7,656 nt of DNA, taken from NCBI GenBank assembly GCA_002337215.1, contig DDFO01000031.1, positions 52,180-59,835 on the forward strand. The letters run 5' to 3'. Made by a program: the position numbers and the translations under genes. Source of the stretch: Phycisphaerales bacterium UBA1926 (GTDB lineage Bacteria; Planctomycetota; Phycisphaerae; Phycisphaerales; UBA1924). Positions 5,130 through 7,656 of the stretch are shown here, piece by piece; within the stretch, counting starts at the first letter, position 1, and every line of letters begins with the position of its first letter. A model generated the notes under the pieces. That model was not told the origin of the DNA, searched no databases, and worked only from the letters and a program-made list of their open reading frames with translations.

Positions 5130-6575
5130 ATGGCCCTGCGCAACACACGCCGCACCGCGCTCGCCGCGTCGCTCCTCGTGAGCCCCGCTGTGGTCGCACA
5201 AGAACTCGAGATCGCTCAGGTCCTCGAGCCGATCCCGGATCGGTTCAGCTCCTTCGGTGCCGACATGGACGCCGAGGGCGACACCCTCGCGATCGGGGAT
5301 CCGACGTATGCGACACAGTTCGGCCACCCCCCACCCCTGCCCTACCACGGTCGGGTCTATCTCTTCGATCGTGGCCTCAACGGGCGTTGGAACCAATCCC
5401 AGATCCTCACGGTGAGCGAGGAGACGACCTTCGACCAGTTCGGCATCGGTCTCGAGCTCGACGATAATCTGCTCGTCATCGCCGGCGAGGTCCCGTCCAC
5501 CTCCACATCGAGCCTGCGGAGCTTCACCCGCGGGGTCGGCACGGGCTGGGCCGAGGTCGCCGAAACTCAGCTGGATTTCGGATTTATCCACCGCTTCTTC
5601 CTGGAGTCAGGCACACTCGTTGTCGAGGCGGTCGAGGAATCCATCAACCCTGCGATCCGTGTCTTTGACTGGGTCGACGGCGCCGGGTGGACGCCCGCGC
5701 CCGCGCCGCCCGGGCTCGATGACCAAGATGTGGAGATCCGCGCGTTCGATGGCGCGTCGCTGTGGGTCATCAACAACAACCGGAACCGCTCGAGCCTCAG
5801 CAGCATGCTCGTCTTCGATCGTGATCAATCCGGCGTGTGGACGCAGCGCCCAGAGTTCATCGATCCACGAGATCAGGACAACCCAATCTGGCTGAGCCGA
5901 AGCATTGTGACGGATGATGGGATCTTGTCGCCCATCTACAACGACGGCGTGTACGCCTACGGGATCACGCCGATCACCTACGCAGGCTCAGACTGGTCCA
6001 TCGAACGGAGCGTCGAACCGGCGTTCGCCGCCCACACGCGCATCGATTTCACGGGCTTCGCCGAGTTCGGGCCGCTCATCGCGGCGACGAGCGGCAGCCG
6101 CGCGTTCGTCGCCGGCGAATCCTGGCCCGGGAACCAGTATCAGACCCGGGGGGTTCACGAGTTCCATGCCGACCCGGCACGCGGGCTCGTTCCGGGCCGA
6201 TACCTGGAGATCCCGAACCACGGGTCATTCGCTCCCGGCAGTTGGATCTTCCAACGAGGCCTGCACACGACCGGCGATCAACTCTTCGTCGCCGTCGATG
6301 AAGTCCGCCCCGCCGCGTCGCTCGGCATTCCCGGCCCGTTTGAGACCGTCAACCACGGCATCGTCCTCGTCGCGAACACCGACCAGTTCGAGGACCCCTG
6401 CCCCGCCGACTTCGCCTTCCCGATCGATACCCTCGACCTCGCCGACATCAGCCGGTTCGTGCAAGCGTTCACGGGCGAGTACGGCGTCCGCGCTGACCTC
6501 GCGCCGCCGTTCGGCGTCTACGACACCGCCGACCTGACGGCCTTCATCGACGCGTTCCTGACGGGGTGCGATTAA
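5130..6575 (+). CDS. Secreted FG-GAP-like repeat protein with C-terminal GC-type dockerin domain
   Basis: The 481-residue exported protein begins with a Sec-type signal peptide: RNTRR, a hydrophobic core (about 10-22) and a likely cut after VVA (23). Residues about 37-416 hold seven divergent repeats of 40-60 residues, each with a strand such as GDTLAIGDP, DNLLVIAGE, GTLVVEAVE or DQLFVAVDE and then a 'VYLFDR...W' type strand. This resembles FG-GAP repeats and suggests a seven-bladed beta-propeller. Residues 424-481 form a dockerin-like tail with two helix-loop units (TLDLADISRFVQAF and GVYDTADLTAFIDAF), framed by Cys424 and Cys480. GC-type dockerin tails are, from memory, widespread on secreted Phycisphaerae proteins. 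The calcium-loop Asp pattern is degenerate (PPFG instead of NGDG). The start at 5130 gives a clean signal peptide and follows GGAAGGGG directly; codons upstream look non-coding. The ligand and any cohesin partner are unknown. It converges on the next gene, 48 bp away. Confidence 0.88.
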   Translation: MALRNTRRTALAASLLVSPAVVAQELEIAQVLEPIPDRFSSFGADMDAEGDTLAIGDPTYATQFGHPPPLPYHGRVYLFDRGLNGRWNQSQILTVSEETTFDQFGIGLELDDNLLVIAGEVPSTSTSSLRSFTRGVGTGWAEVAETQLDFGFIHRFFLESGTLVVEAVEESINPAIRVFDWVDGAGWTPAPAPPGLDDQDVEIRAFDGASLWVINNNRNRSSLSSMLVFDRDQSGVWTQRPEFIDPRDQDNPIWLSRSIVTDDGILSPIYNDGVYAYGITPITYAGSDWSIERSVEPAFAAHTRIDFTGFAEFGPLIAATSGSRAFVAGESWPGNQYQTRGVHEFHADPARGLVPGRYLEIPNHGSFAPGSWIFQRGLHTTGDQLFVAVDEVRPAASLGIPGPFETVNHGIVLVANTDQFEDPCPADFAFPIDTLDLADISRFVQAFTGEYGVRADLAPPFGVYDTADLTAFIDAFLTGCD

Positions 6576-6623
6576 TCCTCGACCGAAGTCTGACCGGCAA
6601 CCGAATCGTGCGCACAGCCGCGC

Positions 6624-7472
6624 TCAGGGCTCCGCCCTCAGCATCTCGGTCATGTCACGGAACATCGTCTGCACGCGGTTCTTCTGGTGCGCGCTCATCC
6701 GCGACCCGACCTTGTTGTTCATCAGGTCGAACACCCGGATCACCTCACCCGCGCCGACGCGTCCCTTCTCGAAACGGTTCAGATCCCGCTTCGCCTGCCG
6801 CCTGCCCTCCTCGAGCATCTCGTCGCGGTCCTTGGTCGCCAGGTCCGCGTCCACGACCGCGAACAGCCGCTGCATGTCGACGAACGCGTCCTCGAGATAC
6901 TCCTGCTTGTCCTCGGGCGCGATGTTCGGGTCGTAGTCCGCCGCGAACTTGTCGGCCACGTCGATCGCGAGCCGGCTGACGTTCTCCTCGAGCTGCGCCC
7001 GCATCTCGCCCATGATCGTCGAGGCGAACATCGCGAGCAGCAGGCTGTCGTTGGTCCCCATCGCCTTGAGCCGGTCGATCAGCTGCCCGATCAGAGCCAG
7101 GCGTTCCTCGACCGGGAGCTTGTTGAAGTCGTCGGTCAGCAGCGTGTAGTTGAACAGCGTGTCGAGCCGGGCGGTCTCGTAATCGGGCGGTGGCTCGAAC
7201 CGCGTCGCCCACCACACGCCGAAGCCCCCGCCCCCCAGCAGCAGGACGAGCGCCGCAACCGTCACGCGCCTGTGCGCGCCGATCCAGCCCGAGAGCCCGG
7301 TGACCATCTCGCCAGGCGTCATGCGAGCCACCCTGCGAATTCCACCCGCGATCCGGGCAACCACGCCGGGACGCTTTGCCGCGCCCCCCGCCACCTCCGC
7401 AGCGAGGTCGGCCTCGTCGAGCAGCGAGCCGCCGTTCTGCTGCGATTCTTGTTGGGTCGGTTCGTTCGTCAT
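6624..7472 (-). CDS. Hypothetical single-pass membrane-anchored protein
   Basis: I do not recognise this 282-residue protein. Its N-terminal region is hydrophilic (Gln-rich 1-15, then acidic about 16-30, then basic about 33-51, with VARIAGGIRRVARM). One transmembrane helix follows (about 69-89: VTVAALVLLLGGGGFGVWWA). The remaining 190 residues are charged and mostly helical, with several heptad-like stretches, for example 116-168 and 187-245. The basic flank before the helix and the absence of a signal peptidase site suggest an N-in anchor, with the large C-terminal domain outside the cytoplasmic membrane. No enzyme motif or cysteine is visible. The frame extends upstream to ATG 7517 (15 more residues). 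I prefer 7472 because the extra codons (GTT, GCA, AGG, GCA) are atypical and the MTNEPTQQ start looks natural; neither start has a well-placed Shine-Dalgarno. A 5-bp hairpin covers the stop codon region (6626-6638) but lacks a T tract. Confidence 0.8.
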   Translation of the reverse strand: MTNEPTQQESQQNGGSLLDEADLAAEVAGGAAKRPGVVARIAGGIRRVARMTPGEMVTGLSGWIGAHRRVTVAALVLLLGGGGFGVWWATRFEPPPDYETARLDTLFNYTLLTDDFNKLPVEERLALIGQLIDRLKAMGTNDSLLLAMFASTIMGEMRAQLEENVSRLAIDVADKFAADYDPNIAPEDKQEYLEDAFVDMQRLFAVVDADLATKDRDEMLEEGRRQAKRDLNRFEKGRVGAGEVIRVFDLMNNKVGSRMSAHQKNRVQTMFRDMTEMLRAEP

Positions 7473-7656
7473 CGTGTTCGCTGCGAGTTTCTCGTGCCTC
7501 TCATGTGCCAGAACCATCCTTGCCGTGCGTTTTACCCCAGCCTCTCAGGCGCGGGAGAATCGGCGCCCTATCGAACCCACACCCGGGTGCCATGGAGACG
7601 GCGCAGCCTTCTCCATGATCGAGCCCGCACCTTCATGGAGAAACCGCTCCGCGGTG
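7473..7656. other. Right-edge intergenic region
   Basis: I see no convincing coding sequence in these 184 bases. The region would hold the promoter of the leftward membrane-protein gene. A possible -10 on the minus strand is TAAAAC (GTTTTA on the plus strand, 7529-7534), but no -35 partner stands out. A perfect 10-bp palindrome, CACCCGGGTG, lies at 7580-7589. It is followed by the inverted repeats described separately and by a small GC hairpin (ACCGC 7643-7647 with GCGGT 7651-7655) that is cut off by the window edge. Confidence 0.5.
7591..7642. repeat. Three CATGGAGA-type motifs forming alternative inverted repeats
   Basis: CATGGAGA occurs at 7591-7598 and 7634-7641, and its reverse complement TCTCCATG at 7610-7617. 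The middle copy can pair with the left copy (8 bp, 11-nt loop) or with the right copy. The right-hand pairing extends to 10 perfect base pairs, TTCTCCATGA (7609-7618) with TCATGGAGAA (7633-7642), around a 14-nt loop. The two hairpins exclude each other. The arrangement could be a regulator's operator set, a switchable leader or terminator, or a dispersed repeat. The sequence alone does not decide. Confidence 0.65.

Noticed and set aside
6624..6640. Hairpin AGGGC-TCC-GCCCT as a terminator between the converging genes
   Set aside because: The stem is only 5 bp, overlaps the last codons of the leftward gene, and has no T tract in either direction.
7591..7642. CATGGAGA repeats as the start of a CRISPR array
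   Set aside because: The motifs are 8-10 bp, alternate in orientation and have unequal spacing (11 and about 15 nt), unlike CRISPR repeats and spacers.
1..7656. A defence, toxin-antitoxin, phage or biosynthetic island
   Set aside because: The genes found are gatC, gatA, a CPBP protease, nuoE, a thioesterase, a secreted dockerin protein and two unknown membrane proteins. There are no integrases, transposases, terminal repeats or att-like duplications. CPBP proteins are sometimes called 'abortive infection' (Abi) proteins, but nothing here supports a phage-related role.

Overview
The window is GC-rich, gene-dense bacterial chromosome. It most likely comes from a planctomycete of the Phycisphaerae. 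The strongest pointer is the secreted protein at 5130-6575, which ends in the Cys-framed 'GC-type' dockerin tail (ADLAPPFGVYDTADL...GCD) that I associate with that class. Weak or absent Shine-Dalgarno sequences and the mix of housekeeping genes agree with this. The assignment rests on recalled family knowledge, not on a search.

Layout, left to right: the 3' end of gatC (1-180, +), an unrecognised four-helix membrane protein (198-707, +) and complete gatA (720-2255, +) are tightly spaced and look like one operon. Facing gatA is a CPBP/Rce1-type intramembrane protease gene (2248-3708, -) that overlaps its 3' end by 8 bp. A divergent 176-bp spacer holding a bulged hairpin separates it from nuoE (3885-4442, +), which ends in a clear intrinsic terminator. 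A YbgC/FadM-type hotdog thioesterase gene (4507-5010, -) ends inside that terminator's T tract. It diverges from the seven-repeat, dockerin-tailed secreted protein (5130-6575, +), which has a plausible sigma70-type promoter. Last comes a single-pass membrane-anchored protein of unknown function (6624-7472, -), followed by a right-edge intergenic stretch rich in palindromes and repeated CATGGAGA motifs.

Functionally this is mostly housekeeping. GatC and GatA are two of the three subunits of the Asp-tRNA(Asn)/Glu-tRNA(Gln) amidotransferase; gatB is not here. NuoE is the [2Fe-2S] subunit of the NADH-input module of complex I; nuoF is not here. The other genes face alternately and share no obvious pathway. 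I see no sign of a mobile element, CRISPR array, tRNA or rRNA gene, phage or defence island. The items most worth a second look are the membrane protein embedded between gatC and gatA, the long extracytoplasmic domain on the CPBP protease, the solitary nuoE, the predicted seven-bladed propeller with its dockerin tail, and the interleaved inverted repeats at the right edge. None of these amounts to a demonstrated new system.
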